DNA of 64,000 nt from NCBI RefSeq assembly GCF_003892345.1, contig NZ_RRUE01000002.1:62001-126000 (forward strand), written 5' to 3'. The notes beneath the pieces were generated by a model. The model had not been told where the DNA came from and made no database searches. It saw only the letters and a program-made list of their open reading frames with translations. Source of the stretch: Lautropia dentalis. Lineage in GTDB: Bacteria; Pseudomonadota; Gammaproteobacteria; Burkholderiales; Burkholderiaceae_E. A program made the position numbers and the translations under genes. Shown in pieces: positions 53,916-63,384 of the stretch (positions within the stretch are counted from its first letter, which is position 1; each line of letters opens with the position of its first letter).

Positions 53916-54350
53916 ATGAGTGATTCCAGGTCTGCCACTTTTTCCATGCCCGCCCCCGACGGGCTGGCTTCTGGCCGCGTACCGATGCTGGCCGTGGTAC
54001 CGATGCCGCCCGACAGCAATCCGAACGGTCATGTGTTCGGCGGCTGGCTGATGGCCCAGGCGGACATGGCCGGCGCCCTTCCGGCCATGCGGCGCGCCCG
54101 CGCCCGGGTGAGCACGGTGGCCGTCAATTCGATGACGTTCATGGCGCCGGTGTTCGTGGGCGAACGGGTGCTGTTCTACGCCGACGTGGTGCGGGTGGGC
54201 AATACGTCCATCACGGTGAAGATCGAGGTCTACACCGAGCGCAACCAGGCCGAACCCGCCACGGTGAAGGTGTCGGAGGCGCAGTTCGTGTATGTGTCGC
54301 TGGACGAACACGGCAAACCGCAGCCGGTGGATGGGCCGCGGCCGGCCTGA
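53916..54350 (+). CDS. Acyl-CoA thioesterase, YciA type
   Basis: A 144-residue hotdog-fold thioesterase that hydrolyses acyl-CoA in the cytoplasm. The family motif is PNGHVFGGWLMAQADMAGAL, with the catalytic Asp in the helix, followed by VSTVAVNSMTFMAPVFVGER and LFYADVVRVGNTSITVKIEV (each a core strand block). The length fits YciA. It begins MSDSRSATF, and a likely alternative start is not better. It is convergent with the acetyltransferase gene. Confidence 0.9.
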   Translation: MSDSRSATFSMPAPDGLASGRVPMLAVVPMPPDSNPNGHVFGGWLMAQADMAGALPAMRRARARVSTVAVNSMTFMAPVFVGERVLFYADVVRVGNTSITVKIEVYTERNQAEPATVKVSEAQFVYVSLDEHGKPQPVDGPRPA

Positions 54351-54361
54351 AGCCGGAAAGA

Positions 54362-54922
54362 TCAGGCGATGTAGGGCGTATCCTTGCCCGGGGCCAGCAG
54401 CATCTCGATGTGCGGGATGCCGTCTTCCAGATAGGGCTCGGACACCTGCTGGAACCCGGCGGCCTTGTAGAAGTTGACCAGATGGGCCTGCGCCGACATG
54501 CGCAGCGGCAGGCCCGGATACGCCTGCCGGGCGGTCTGCACCGCAAAGCCCAGCAGGGTCTTGCCCAGGCCGTGCTGCCGGAAGGGCTGCGCCAGACACA
54601 TGCGGCCGATGGACGGGTCGTCGAAACTGGTACCGGGCGACAGGATGCGCGCCGTGGCAATGACATCGAACATCGTGGCCCGGCTGCTGCCGGTGGCACC
54701 CCAGGGACGGATGCCCACCACGTGCAGCCCCTGCGGATCCTGGCCGTCCAGGTCCTGATACAGGCACTCCTGCTCGATCATGAAGATGCTGGCCCGCAGT
54801 GCCAGTATGCGATAGAGCACGGCCGGATCGAGCGCGTGGAAGGGCATGGCCACCCATTCGATTCCGTTCCTCATGACAGCCCCTGGCAGGCTCGCGCTCA
54901 GGCTCCAGGATTCGTGCTTCAT
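54362..54922 (-). CDS. ElaA-like GNAT acetyltransferase
   Basis: A GNAT-family N-acetyltransferase of the ElaA type, 186 residues from ATG 54922 (AAGGAG lies close upstream). Family segments are LYRILALRASIFMIEQECLYQDLDG (cited as the LRASIFMIEQECLYQDLDG core), ARILSPG, IGRMCLAQPFRQHGLGKTLL (acetyl-CoA loop) and LRMSAQAHLVNFYKAAGF, then EDGIPHIEMLL. Shorter starts at 54874 and longer ones up to 54970 are possible; the family core begins near MRNGIEW. The substrate is not known. Confidence 0.88.
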   Translation of the reverse strand: MKHESWSLSASLPGAVMRNGIEWVAMPFHALDPAVLYRILALRASIFMIEQECLYQDLDGQDPQGLHVVGIRPWGATGSSRATMFDVIATARILSPGTSFDDPSIGRMCLAQPFRQHGLGKTLLGFAVQTARQAYPGLPLRMSAQAHLVNFYKAAGFQQVSEPYLEDGIPHIEMLLAPGKDTPYIA

Positions 54923-55115
54923 TGCTCCTTGCTCCAGTTGTGACATCCCCGCAACACAAAAAAATATCACATATCAGCTGTCAGGCGCATCGACATGGCG
55001 CAAGAAAACGCTGATGTACGTCGCCACGGCCTGTTTTTTCCGTACCCCGAAACGGGCAGCGTACAGACGGATGCGTTCACGACACGCGCGGGGTCAGCAA
55101 AAATGGTATCAGCTG

Positions 55116-56147
55116 TTACATGACCTGCAGATGCTGGCCGGCCAGCCAGCGACCGCCCGGCGGCAGTTCGGCCGGCTGGCCGATGCAGGCGGCTTCCACG
55201 CAGAGCATGCGGCGCCAGTCGTCATCGGGCATGTCGTCGATGGCGGCGGCGTTGACCGGCCCCGGGTTCCACACCACGGTGTCGGCAAAGCCGCCACTCA
55301 TGGCAATGCGCAGCCGTCCCAGGCCACTCTGCAGCACCAGCGGGCGCTGCACACCAAGGTAGATGTCGTCGATGGCCCCGGTGAGGACCAGGGGCCCCTT
55401 GCCGGCAGGCCCCTGGGTATTGGGCTGCACCAGTGTATCGACCCGGGTGCTACCGGCCAGCCCGTCCACCTGGCTGGCGGTCAGTTCGGTGACCGCAAAG
55501 TACGTGTGCAGGGCGGCGGTGAAGTGCATCGGCGCGCAGCCCTGCGGGTCGAGGTTGTCCAGCACCAGCTGCAGGTCCAGCTGGCCGGGCAGCATGCGGA
55601 TGTGCAGCTGCAGGCTGAAATCGTGCGTCCAGGCAGCCCGGGTGGCCTCGTTGGCATGCAGACCCAGCACCAGGTCGGTGGCGTGCAGGCCGGCTGCGGC
55701 AGCGTCTTCTGCACCGACGATGTCATGCGGCACATGGGCTGCCGGCAGTGCGGCAGCCGGGGGCGGGGGCACGCGTGCGCCGGCTTCGTGGTCACCCGCC
55801 GGGGCCGAGGCACCATGCAGGGCACTGGCGGCAAACACGGCATCCAGCCGTTCCCACGGCTGGTGGCGGGCAAAGCCATGGCGCGGCAGGCTGAAATCCG
55901 GTCCCCGCAGGTTGAACTGCGGGAAGATCACCGGCACACCACCGCGTACGGGTTTGGGGGTGGAAGGCAGACGCGGCGTGCAGTACATGCGCTCGATGCC
56001 GTCGGCCGTCATCCAGGACAGTACCTGGGCGCCGTGCTGCAGCACGACCAGCTGGTCGCCCACGCTGTTGCGCAGGCTGAAGGCGGGCTGCCCCGCCACG
56101 GTGATGGTCTCGACGGTACCACCGGCTCCCCGGGAATCGCTTGTCAT
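55116..56147 (-). CDS. D-hexose-6-phosphate mutarotase
   Basis: An aldose 1-epimerase-like protein of the YeaD type, 343 residues from ATG 56147 with AGGGAG about eight bases upstream. Signature blocks are HGAQVLSWMT, RGGVPVIFPQFN, LPRHGFARHQPWE, MHFTAALHTYFAV and VVWNPGPVNAAAIDDMPDDD, cited by its start, with the catalytic His and Glu regions intact. An Ala/Pro/His-rich insert of about 55 residues (from HGASAPAGDHE to AAAAGLHA) lies between HGFARH and the central strands. The enzyme would interconvert anomers of glucose-6-phosphate-like sugars. Confidence 0.87.
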   Translation of the reverse strand: MTSDSRGAGGTVETITVAGQPAFSLRNSVGDQLVVLQHGAQVLSWMTADGIERMYCTPRLPSTPKPVRGGVPVIFPQFNLRGPDFSLPRHGFARHQPWERLDAVFAASALHGASAPAGDHEAGARVPPPPAAALPAAHVPHDIVGAEDAAAAGLHATDLVLGLHANEATRAAWTHDFSLQLHIRMLPGQLDLQLVLDNLDPQGCAPMHFTAALHTYFAVTELTASQVDGLAGSTRVDTLVQPNTQGPAGKGPLVLTGAIDDIYLGVQRPLVLQSGLGRLRIAMSGGFADTVVWNPGPVNAAAIDDMPDDDWRRMLCVEAACIGQPAELPPGGRWLAGQHLQVM

Positions 56148-56360
56148 GGTTTCAGCTCCCTGTCTGGGCGGCACAGGGTTCACCGTTGCCGGGCACTGTG
56201 CCAGTTGTGTGTGATGAATCATGATAGCCGGCCCGCACCCCCATGGGGCAGGATACGGCTCCGTCAGGATCCGCTACCCGCGATATCAGGGCATTGCGTC
56301 ATCGCGGCGTCGCGTCATTGCTGCATCGGGACACCGGAACACGCACATGCAGGCTGGACC

Positions 56361-57125
56361 TCATTCATCCCCGAGCAGCCACAGGTCGGCCACCACGGGG
56401 GCATGGTCCGACAGCCGCGCCCAGCTGATGCCACGCAGCACCTGGGCACTTTCCACGGCAAAGCCGCGCACGTAGATGCGGTCCATGCGCAGGCAGGGCA
56501 TCAGCGCCGGGAAGGTGCGGGCACTGTCGAGCACTTCGTGCACGGCCAGCGCCTCCACCAGATGCTGGCTCAGGGCATCCTGCCAGTCGTTGAAGTCACC
56601 GGCAATCAGCAGTGGCGCCCCGGGGGGCACCTCGGCGCGAATCCATTCGGTCAGCGCCTCGGCCTGCCGGGCCCGGCTGCGGGCAAACAGGCCGAAGTGG
56701 ATGACGAAGCAGTGCACCACCCGGCTGCCCATCTGCAGGGTGCAGTGCAGCACGCCCCGCCGCTCGAACACGTGATCGGAAAAATCGCGGTTCTCGGAGG
56801 TGAGCACCGGAAACTGCGACAGCAGCGCATTGCCATGATGCCCGTGCAGGTACCGCGCATTGAGCCCGTACACGGCCTGAAACGGCCGACCGGACGCCGG
56901 ATCGAGCGCCAGGTACTGGGCCTGCGGGTCTGCCGGCCAGTGCTGCAGGCGCTCGGCCATGCGGCTGTTCTTGCCCTGCACTTCCTGCAGAAACACGACA
57001 TCGGCCTGCAGCTCGTGCAGGCGCTGGCGCATTTCATGCACGGTGGCACGCCGGCGCAGGGACGGACTGTGCGACACGCCCTTGTGGATGTTGTAGGTGG
57101 CTACCCGCAGCTTCAGTGCACTCAT
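56361..57125 (-). CDS. Endonuclease/exonuclease/phosphatase family protein
   Basis: A 254-residue cytoplasmic EEP protein. It starts MSALKLRVATYNIHKGVS (Asn motif), then VVFLQEVQGKN (Glu), FVIHFGLFARSRARQ, PLLIAGDFNDW (Asp) and RLSDHAPVVADL (Asp/His). The catalytic set is complete. In betaproteobacteria this gene commonly follows aspS-nudB and often precedes a cardiolipin synthase-like gene; here the next gene on the same strand is the mutarotase. The start is ATG 57125, 31 bases past nudB. Confidence 0.93.
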   Translation of the reverse strand: MSALKLRVATYNIHKGVSHSPSLRRRATVHEMRQRLHELQADVVFLQEVQGKNSRMAERLQHWPADPQAQYLALDPASGRPFQAVYGLNARYLHGHHGNALLSQFPVLTSENRDFSDHVFERRGVLHCTLQMGSRVVHCFVIHFGLFARSRARQAEALTEWIRAEVPPGAPLLIAGDFNDWQDALSQHLVEALAVHEVLDSARTFPALMPCLRMDRIYVRGFAVESAQVLRGISWARLSDHAPVVADLWLLGDE

Positions 57126-57156
57126 CGGCAGGATCCTTTCCCGTCATTGTCGCGCA

Positions 57157-57906
57157 TCATGGCCGCCGTGGCGCTGGGTCAGCCGGCGTCGCGGGGTCAT
57201 CGCCCGGCACGGAACAGCCCGACACAGGTCGTACACCCGGCGTGGAACAGCAGGGTACAGGTCCTGCATCCGGCGCGGGATCATCCGCCGGCACTGCGCG
57301 GCCGCACCAGCCCAGCCGGCCGGCCAGCAGCCGGATGGCTTCGGCATTGCTCGGCGAGAAGCAGCGTGCCGCCGCCTCGGCCCAGGGCAGCCATGCAAAG
57401 GCCAGATGCTCGCGCGGCGCCAGCCGTACCGCGCAGGGGGCCGGCACCGGCAGCGCAAACACGTGTTCGGTGTTGTGCGTCACGCCCGGACCGTAGCGGT
57501 GACGCCAGTGGGCAAAGATTTCGTAGCGGTTCTGGATGTGCAGATCCTGCAGCAGCAGGTGGCCCCCGGTTGCCACCCCGGAGGCGGCTGGGGTGGCGGT
57601 GGTTTTCACCGGGCTGGCTGCCTCTGGCACGCTGTCATGGCCGGACAAGGCAGGCTCGCCGGCGGCGAATTCCGCGGCGACTTCGATCCCCTCGCCCACC
57701 CGAAGGCCGGTTTCCTCGAAGACCTCCCGGGCCGCCGCCAGCGCCGGCGGTTCATCCGGCGCATCCAGGCTGCCGGTCACCGACTGCCAGAAGCCGGGCC
57801 GGTCGGCCCGTTCCAGCAGCAGGATCTGCCCGTCGGGCGTGTGGATGACCACCAGCACCGAGACGGGAATCTTGAGGGACTTCCCGGATGCCGTGCGCCA
57901 CCTCAT
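57157..57906 (-). CDS. nudB: Dihydroneopterin triphosphate diphosphatase NudB, with extra repeats
   Basis: NudB removes pyrophosphate from dihydroneopterin triphosphate in folate synthesis. The product is 249 residues, well above the usual 150 or so. The core is PVSVLVVIHTPDGQILLLER, PGFWQSVTGSL and the Nudix helix AAAREVFEETGL, with the later LPWAEAAARCFSPSNAEAI. An insert of about 30 residues (GHDSVPEAASPVKTT region) sits after the Nudix box. The C-terminal tail beyond LAGRLGWCG is a Pro/Asp/Ser-rich repeat made of 33-base DNA units. ATG 57906 was chosen; GTG 57915 follows the aspS stop directly. Confidence 0.9.
   Translation of the reverse strand: MRWRTASGKSLKIPVSVLVVIHTPDGQILLLERADRPGFWQSVTGSLDAPDEPPALAAAREVFEETGLRVGEGIEVAAEFAAGEPALSGHDSVPEAASPVKTTATPAASGVATGGHLLLQDLHIQNRYEIFAHWRHRYGPGVTHNTEHVFALPVPAPCAVRLAPREHLAFAWLPWAEAAARCFSPSNAEAIRLLAGRLGWCGRAVPADDPAPDAGPVPCCSTPGVRPVSGCSVPGDDPATPADPAPRRP
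57203..57301. repeat. 33-bp tandem repeat in the nudB tail (three units)
   Basis: Three 33-base units start at 57203, 57236 and 57269, each beginning (C/T)CCGGC(A/G). They encode an 11-residue Pro/Gly/Cys/Ser repeat at the NudB C terminus. The third unit is more diverged. Confidence 0.7.
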
Positions 57907-57915
57907 GCCGTCCAC

Positions 57916-59739
57916 TCAGGACGTACTGTCCTGGGCGGCACCCGGCTGCGCCACCACGGGGTTGCGCAGGCGGATGTGCAGCTCGCGCAGCTGCTTTTCG
58001 TCCACCGGCGACGGAGCCTGGGTGAGCAGGTCCTGCGCGCGCTGGGTTTTGGGGAAGGCGATCACGTCGCGGATGGATTCGGCGCCGGTCATCAGCGTCA
58101 CCATCCGGTCCAGACCGAAGGCCAGGCCACCGTGCGGGGGCGCCCCGTAGCGCAGCGACGACAGCAGGAAGCCAAACTTGGCCTCGGCCTCTTCCGGTCC
58201 GATGGCCAGCGCCCGGAACACCTTGCTCTGCACGTCCTCGCGGTGGATACGTACCGAGCCCCCGCCCATTTCCCAGCCGTTGAGCACCAGATCGTAGGCC
58301 TTGGCGATGCAGGCGCCCGGATCGGATTCCAGCAGGTCCTCGTGGCCGTCCTTGGGCGAGGTGAACGGGTGATGCAGGGCCACCCAGCGCTTCTCGTCCT
58401 CGTCGTACTCGAACATCGGGAAGTCGAGCACCCACAGCGGCTGCCAGCCGGCCTCGAACAGACCGTTGGCCTTGCCGAACTCGGAATGGCCGATCCTGAC
58501 GCGCAGCGCGCCGATGGCGTCGTTGACGATCTTCGCCCGGTCGGCACCGAAGAAGATCAGGTCACCGTCCTGGGCGCCGGTGCGTTCCAGAATGGCGGCA
58601 ATGGCCTCGTCGTGCAGGTTCTTGACGATGGGCGACTGCAGGCCCTCACGGCCGGCCTTCACGTCGTTGACCTTGATCCACGCCAGCCCCTTCGCACCAT
58701 AGATGGCCACGAACTGGGTATAGGCATCGATTTCGCTGCGGCTGATGGAGGCGCCCTTCGGCACACGCAGGGCCACCACCCGGCCATCCTTCGCATTGGC
58801 CGGTCCGGAGAAGACCTTGAAGTCCACCGTCTTCATCACGTCGGTGAGTTCGGTAAACGCCAGCTTCACGCGCAGGTCGGGCTTGTCCGAACCGTACCGG
58901 GCCATGGCGTCGGCAAAGCTCATGGTCGGGAACGGGTCGGGCAGATCGACACCCATCACCTGTTTGAACACGGTGCGGATCATCGGCTCGAAAATCCCGC
59001 GGATCTCTTCCTCGTTCAGGAACGAGGTCTCGCAATCGATCTGGGTGAATTCCGGCTGGCGGTCGGCACGCAGGTCCTCGTCCCGGAAGCACTTGGTGAT
59101 CTGGTAGTAGCGGTCGAAGCCGGCCACCATCAGCAGCTGCTTGAAGAGCTGCGGCGACTGCGGCAGCGCGTAGAAGTAGCCATCGTGCACGCGCGACGGC
59201 ACCAGGTAGTCCCGTGCGCCCTCGGGCGTGGAGCGCGTCAGCATGGGCGTTTCCACATCCACGAAGCCCAGGTCGTCCAGATAGCGGCGCACCGCCATCG
59301 TCACCCGGTGGCGCAGCATCAGGTTCTTCTGCATGGCCGGGCGGCGCAGGTCCAGCACCCGGTAGGTCAGGCGGGTGTTCTCGGACAGGTTCTCGTCGTC
59401 GAGCAGGAACGGCGGCGTGACCGACGGGTTCAGCACTTCCAGCTCATGGCACAGCACCTCCACCTGGCCGCTGCGGATACCGTCATTGACGGTGCCTTCC
59501 GGACGGCGACGCACCTTGCCGGTGATGCGGATGCAGTATTCGTTGCGCAGGCTTTCCGCCGTGCGGAAGGTCTCGGCGCGGTCAGGGTCGCAGACGATCT
59601 GCGCCAGGCCCTCGCGGTCGCGCAGATCGATGAAGATCACCCCGCCATGATCCCGCCGCCGATGCACCCACCCCATCAGGGTCACTTCCTGATCCAGAAA
59701 GGCCTCGGACAATTCACCGACATAACAGCTACGTTTCAC
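57916..59739 (-). CDS. aspS: Aspartyl-tRNA synthetase AspS
   Basis: AspS charges tRNA-Asp, and possibly tRNA-Asn in this group. The product is 607 residues, the full bacterial length. The start is GTG 59739, with AGGAGA six bases upstream, giving [19 protein letters not shown]. The OB-fold has [20 protein letters not shown]. Class II motifs are motif 1 region [20 protein letters not shown], motif 2 [18 protein letters not shown], the GAD insertion domain in the middle, and motif 3 [15 protein letters not shown]. It is followed at once by nudB. Confidence 0.97.
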   Translation of the reverse strand: MKRSCYVGELSEAFLDQEVTLMGWVHRRRDHGGVIFIDLRDREGLAQIVCDPDRAETFRTAESLRNEYCIRITGKVRRRPEGTVNDGIRSGQVEVLCHELEVLNPSVTPPFLLDDENLSENTRLTYRVLDLRRPAMQKNLMLRHRVTMAVRRYLDDLGFVDVETPMLTRSTPEGARDYLVPSRVHDGYFYALPQSPQLFKQLLMVAGFDRYYQITKCFRDEDLRADRQPEFTQIDCETSFLNEEEIRGIFEPMIRTVFKQVMGVDLPDPFPTMSFADAMARYGSDKPDLRVKLAFTELTDVMKTVDFKVFSGPANAKDGRVVALRVPKGASISRSEIDAYTQFVAIYGAKGLAWIKVNDVKAGREGLQSPIVKNLHDEAIAAILERTGAQDGDLIFFGADRAKIVNDAIGALRVRIGHSEFGKANGLFEAGWQPLWVLDFPMFEYDEDEKRWVALHHPFTSPKDGHEDLLESDPGACIAKAYDLVLNGWEMGGGSVRIHREDVQSKVFRALAIGPEEAEAKFGFLLSSLRYGAPPHGGLAFGLDRMVTLMTGAESIRDVIAFPKTQRAQDLLTQAPSPVDEKQLRELHIRLRNPVVAQPGAAQDSTS

Positions 59740-59872
59740 TGATTCTCTCCTGGCAACCGCAGTATGGCGCCCGGCCATGCCGGACACCGGTTTCATGGCC
59801 CCGACCCCGGGACCGTCGTTCTATGGATTCCGCCGGCCGGACCGGACGCTTCGCCCGACTCGACCCACGGCC

Positions 59873-60517
59873 TCATTCATGATTGGTTTCAGCTTCGTTC
59901 CGGCCGACCGGGGGTGCCACCACCCCCATCGACACGATGTACTTCAGCGCGGCATCCACACTCATGTCCAGCTCTACCGTCTCCTCGCGACGCATCATCA
60001 GGAAGAAGCCGGAGGTGGGATTGGGCGTGGTGTGCACGAACACGGACACCATCGTATCCTCTTCCTGCCCGGACGACACGCCCATCTTCGCCTGCATCGC
60101 GGCCGAGGGCGCCCCGGTCAGGAAGCCCAGCGTCCAGCAGCCACGACGCGGGTACTCCACCAGCAGCGCCTTGCGAAACGCCTGCCCATGCGGTGACAGG
60201 ATGGTGTCGCTGACCTGCTTGACGCTGGAGTACAGCGTGCGCACCACCGGAATGCGCGACAGGATCCATTCGCCCAGCTGAACCAGCGCCCGGCCGATGA
60301 AGTTGGTGGTGAGCAGCCCCGTGACGAAGACGATGAGCACCGTCAGCACCACGCCCACGCCGGGAATGTCGCGCCCCAGCCAGACCTGCGGCTGCCACTT
60401 GGCAGGCAGCAGTGCCAGGCTCTGGTCCATGGTGCCGACGATGAGATTCAGCACCCAGACGGTGATCACCAGCGGACCCCACAGCAGCAGGCCAGTCACG
60501 AAATAGCGCTTCAGCAT
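59873..60517 (-). CDS. DUF502 family inner-membrane protein
   Basis: A 214-residue protein with two N-terminal membrane segments (about residues 6-28 and 53-73). It begins MLKRYFVTGLLLWGPLVITV, then IPGVGVVLTVLIVFVTGLLT and a conserved region with GRALVQLGEWILSRIPVVRT and LYSSVKQVSDTI. The C-terminal part holds TTPNPTSGFFLMM. DUF502 proteins have no assigned function. The gene lies between fmdB and aspS, the usual betaproteobacterial order. Confidence 0.92.
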   Translation of the reverse strand: MLKRYFVTGLLLWGPLVITVWVLNLIVGTMDQSLALLPAKWQPQVWLGRDIPGVGVVLTVLIVFVTGLLTTNFIGRALVQLGEWILSRIPVVRTLYSSVKQVSDTILSPHGQAFRKALLVEYPRRGCWTLGFLTGAPSAAMQAKMGVSSGQEEDTMVSVFVHTTPNPTSGFFLMMRREETVELDMSVDAALKYIVSMGVVAPPVGRNEAETNHE

Positions 60518-60547
60518 GGCAGGGCTCCCTGGGACATCCCGATACGA

Positions 60548-60898
60548 TCAATCACTGCCCGAAGCAGCCCCTGCACCGCCGGAGGCTGCCCCCGACGACA
60601 CCGTGGTCCCGGCACTCGACCCACCGTCCGTTGCTCCCGACGAAGCACCCTTGCCCGAATCCCCGGAACCGGGGCTCTTGCCTGGCTTGGCGTCCTGCCC
60701 GGCCGGCTTGGTGCCGTTGTCGCGGAAGTCCGTCACGTACCAGCCCGTGCCCTTGAGCTGAAAGGCGGGCGCGGACAGTTGCTTGTGGAAATCCGGCTTG
60801 CCGCACGAGGGACAGTCCGTCAGCGGGGCGGCGGAGATTTTCTGCAGCACGTCCTGCTCATATCCGCAGCTGCTGCATCGATAGGCGTAGATCGGCAT
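60548..60898 (-). CDS. FmdB-type zinc-ribbon regulatory protein
   Basis: A 116-residue protein whose first 50 residues form the FmdB zinc ribbon: MPIYAYRCSSCGYEQDVLQK, then CPSCGKP, giving a CxxC...CxxC pair. LSAPAFQLKGTGWYVTDFRD is the family's second conserved block. The last 50 residues are a Gly/Ser/Ala-rich tail (GSGDSGKGASSG region). The function of FmdB-like proteins is not established. It is the first gene of the DUF502-aspS-nudB string, 30 bases ahead of DUF502. Confidence 0.93.
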   Translation of the reverse strand: MPIYAYRCSSCGYEQDVLQKISAAPLTDCPSCGKPDFHKQLSAPAFQLKGTGWYVTDFRDNGTKPAGQDAKPGKSPGSGDSGKGASSGATDGGSSAGTTVSSGAASGGAGAASGSD

Positions 60899-61080
60899 GA
60901 TCGAAATGCACAGGAAAAGCCTTTCATTATAAGGCAGTACCCATGACAGAGCGATGACCCGCCGAACGGCCTCCGGCGCCCTCGGACCGGCGTTGCGGCA
61001 TCGACACACCCAGCCCGTGCAGCAAGCGTCGCACACGGGTATGACCCGCATCACAAGCGGGTTGGGCGTATCGTTGCCGG

Positions 61081-62445
61081 ATGCAGAGCACACTTCCTTC
61101 ACAGAAACAGAACATGCCTGCCTCCTCCGAGTCCGGAGAGAAAGGTCCTGACACCCCCGAGTCCGCCACACCGCCAGCAGCCTCAAGCCACGAGGAAGAT
61201 GCCCGTCACCTGGTCTTCGAGATGGCCCGGGGCATGCTGTCCGATGGACTGCAGACCGGCGAGACCGTACGCGTGGCCACCGAACTCGGGCAGCGCCTGG
61301 GGCAGGAAGTCATCCTCATGCCGCGCTGGGGCGAGCTGATCATGCGGACCCGGCAGCCGTCCCCCCAGCGTGACCTGCTCGACATCGCCCCATGCTCGCC
61401 ACACGCCGTGGCCATGCACCGGGTGGCGGCCTACATGCACCTGGCGCGCACCACCCGACCGGACAATCTGCCTGCCGCCCTCTCCCGCCTGAGCAGCATC
61501 CAGCGCATGCACGCCACCCCGTTGCTGCTGTACGTGCTGGCCTGCATCAGCGGTGCCCTGGGCATGGCCTTCATCTTTGGCGCCCAGCGCCCCGGCGCCA
61601 TCGGCCTGATGGCCATCAGCGCCGGACTGGGCGCACTCATCCGTCGCCATATGGCCCATCTGGGCATCGGCATCGTCTGGCAGGTGGGCGTCGCCGCCTG
61701 GCTGGCTGGCGCCATCGGCGCACTGGCCGTGCACTGGGATCTCACCTCCCGACTGCATCTGGTGGCCCTGTGCCCGGCCATGATCCTGGTACCCGGGCCC
61801 GCCATCCTCAACGGCCTGATGGACCTGTCGGCCACCCGCGCCAGCATGGGCATCGCCCGGCTGGCCTACGCCGCCACCCTGCTGGCCGCCATCTGCACGG
61901 GCCTGCTGCTGGGCCTGTCGCTCAACCACGTGGCACTGCCGCTGCTGCCGGGTGCACGGATTGTTCCGCTCTGGAAGGACGTGCTCTCGGCCGGGCTGGC
62001 AGCGGGCAGCTTCGGCCTGCTGTTCTCGATGCCCCTGCGCGCACTGGTCTGGCCCATCTGCGTAGGCATGGCTGCCCACGCGCTGAACTGGCTGTGCAAG
62101 ACCGAGTTCGGCCTGTCGCCCGGCGAGGCCGCAGGACTGGCGGCCGCGGCGGCCGGCCTGGTGCTGGCGCCGGTTGCCCACAGGCTGGACCTGCCCTTTG
62201 CCGGCATCGGCTTTGCCGCCGTGGTCTCGATGATTCCGGGCAGCTACGTCTTCCGGATGGCCAGCGGTCTTCTGCAACTGCAGCAGCCCGATGTGGATGC
62301 CCTGCCCACCCTGGTGGCCACCCTGTCGCATGGCGTCACCGCCGTGCAGATTGCACTGGCACTGTCACTGGGCCTGATCATTCCCAAGCGCATGCATGAC
62401 GAATGGGTGGGCCGCCGCGAACGGCTCAAACGCATGAGCGCGTAG
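61081..62445 (+). CDS. Threonine/serine exporter family membrane protein (ThrE-like)
   Basis: A 454-residue protein of the ThrE/DUF1212 family. The N-terminal cytoplasmic region (about residues 40-135) shows VFEMARGMLSDGLQTGETVR and HRVAAYMHLA. About ten hydrophobic segments follow from residue 142 (ATPLLLYVLACISGALGMAF region), with VPGPAILNGLMDL and a C-terminal second half containing AAVVSMIPGSYVFRM. ThrE proteins export threonine and serine; the substrate here is inferred. A shorter start at 61114 is possible. A strong terminator follows. Confidence 0.9.
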   Translation: MQSTLPSQKQNMPASSESGEKGPDTPESATPPAASSHEEDARHLVFEMARGMLSDGLQTGETVRVATELGQRLGQEVILMPRWGELIMRTRQPSPQRDLLDIAPCSPHAVAMHRVAAYMHLARTTRPDNLPAALSRLSSIQRMHATPLLLYVLACISGALGMAFIFGAQRPGAIGLMAISAGLGALIRRHMAHLGIGIVWQVGVAAWLAGAIGALAVHWDLTSRLHLVALCPAMILVPGPAILNGLMDLSATRASMGIARLAYAATLLAAICTGLLLGLSLNHVALPLLPGARIVPLWKDVLSAGLAAGSFGLLFSMPLRALVWPICVGMAAHALNWLCKTEFGLSPGEAAGLAAAAAGLVLAPVAHRLDLPFAGIGFAAVVSMIPGSYVFRMASGLLQLQQPDVDALPTLVATLSHGVTAVQIALALSLGLIIPKRMHDEWVGRRERLKRMSA

Positions 62446-62506
62446 GCGCTGCCAGGCCGGGACTGCGCCCACCCAGATGCGGCCCCGTTCCCTTCCCCCA
62501 TACGAC

Positions 62507-62532
62507 AAGCGCCGCAGATGCGGCGCTTTTTT
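62507..62532. terminator. Terminator between the ThrE-like gene and ssb
   Basis: AAGCGCCGCA and TGCGGCGC form the stem around GA, followed by six T residues on the plus strand; the A residues on the other side make it usable in both directions. It lies between the converging ThrE-like gene and ssb. Confidence 0.9.
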
Positions 62533-62587
62533 CACGGGTTTTGCCCCGGAACGGGCGTAGGGCGTGATGCCGATGCGCCCCGGACCG

Positions 62588-63124
62588 TCAGAACGGAATG
62601 TCGTCGTCCATGTCGTCGAAGGTGGGGGCCGGACGGTTGCCGCCTGCCGGGGCGCCACCGCCTGCAGCGCCGCCACTGCGGGCACCACCGCCGGAAGCAC
62701 CACCACCATAGCCCCCGGACGAACCGCCACTGTAGCCGCCGGAACGGCCGCCGCCGTCACCGCCGAAATCACCGCCACCGCCGCCACCCTCGCGGCCGCC
62801 GAGCATCTGCATCTGCTCGGCGATGATGTCGGTGGCGTACTTCTCGACGCCGTTGGCATCGGTGTACTTGCGGGTCTTGAGGCGGCCCTCGATATACACC
62901 GAACGGCCCTTCTTCAGGTACTCGCCGGCAATCTCGGCCAGGCGGTTGAAGAAGGTGACGCGGTGCCACTCGGTTTCCTCGCGGCGTTCGCCCGAGTTGC
63001 GGTCCTTCCACGTGGAGGTGGTGGCCACCGAGATGCTGGTGATGGCCGAACCTTCGGCCGTGTAGCGGACTTCCGGGTCGCGACCCAGATTGCCCACCAG
63101 AATGACTTTGTTGACTGATGCCAT
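62588..63124 (-). CDS. ssb: Single-stranded DNA-binding protein
   Basis: SSB coats single-stranded DNA in replication, repair and recombination. The product is 178 residues from ATG 63124. The OB-fold (about 1-110) includes [40 protein letters not shown] and [15 protein letters not shown]. The linker is a Gly-rich stretch ([14 protein letters not shown] region), and the C-terminal acidic tip [10 protein letters not shown] is the protein-interaction tail. A longer start at 63199 is in frame but unlike the family. Confidence 0.97.
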   Translation of the reverse strand: MASVNKVILVGNLGRDPEVRYTAEGSAITSISVATTSTWKDRNSGERREETEWHRVTFFNRLAEIAGEYLKKGRSVYIEGRLKTRKYTDANGVEKYATDIIAEQMQMLGGREGGGGGGDFGGDGGGRSGGYSGGSSGGYGGGASGGGARSGGAAGGGAPAGGNRPAPTFDDMDDDIPF

Positions 63125-63384
63125 GACAAACTCCTGAAACCAAACAAGGGGAGGAAAACAACGAAAGGGATTGTCGGTGCCCTGTCCCCAAAAAACCATC
63201 CGCCAGATGACCTAGGCGACCTAGGCCAGATGACTCGTCCGGATGACCGGCCCACCCGGCTGCAGCAACCGGTTGCAACACGTGCTTCCTGCCACACAGG
63301 CCAGGGCCGCTGCACAGGCAGGCACGGCAGACCAGCCCTGCGATGCAGCCCGACCCTCCGGGACCGTCCAGCCTGTGGCGCAGC

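Noticed and set aside
63206-63235. Paired CCTAGG palindromes upstream of ssb as an SOS operator
   Set aside because: They do not match the CTGT-N8-ACAG LexA consensus, and the surrounding short repeats (CCAGATGAC) look like chance or a small duplication.
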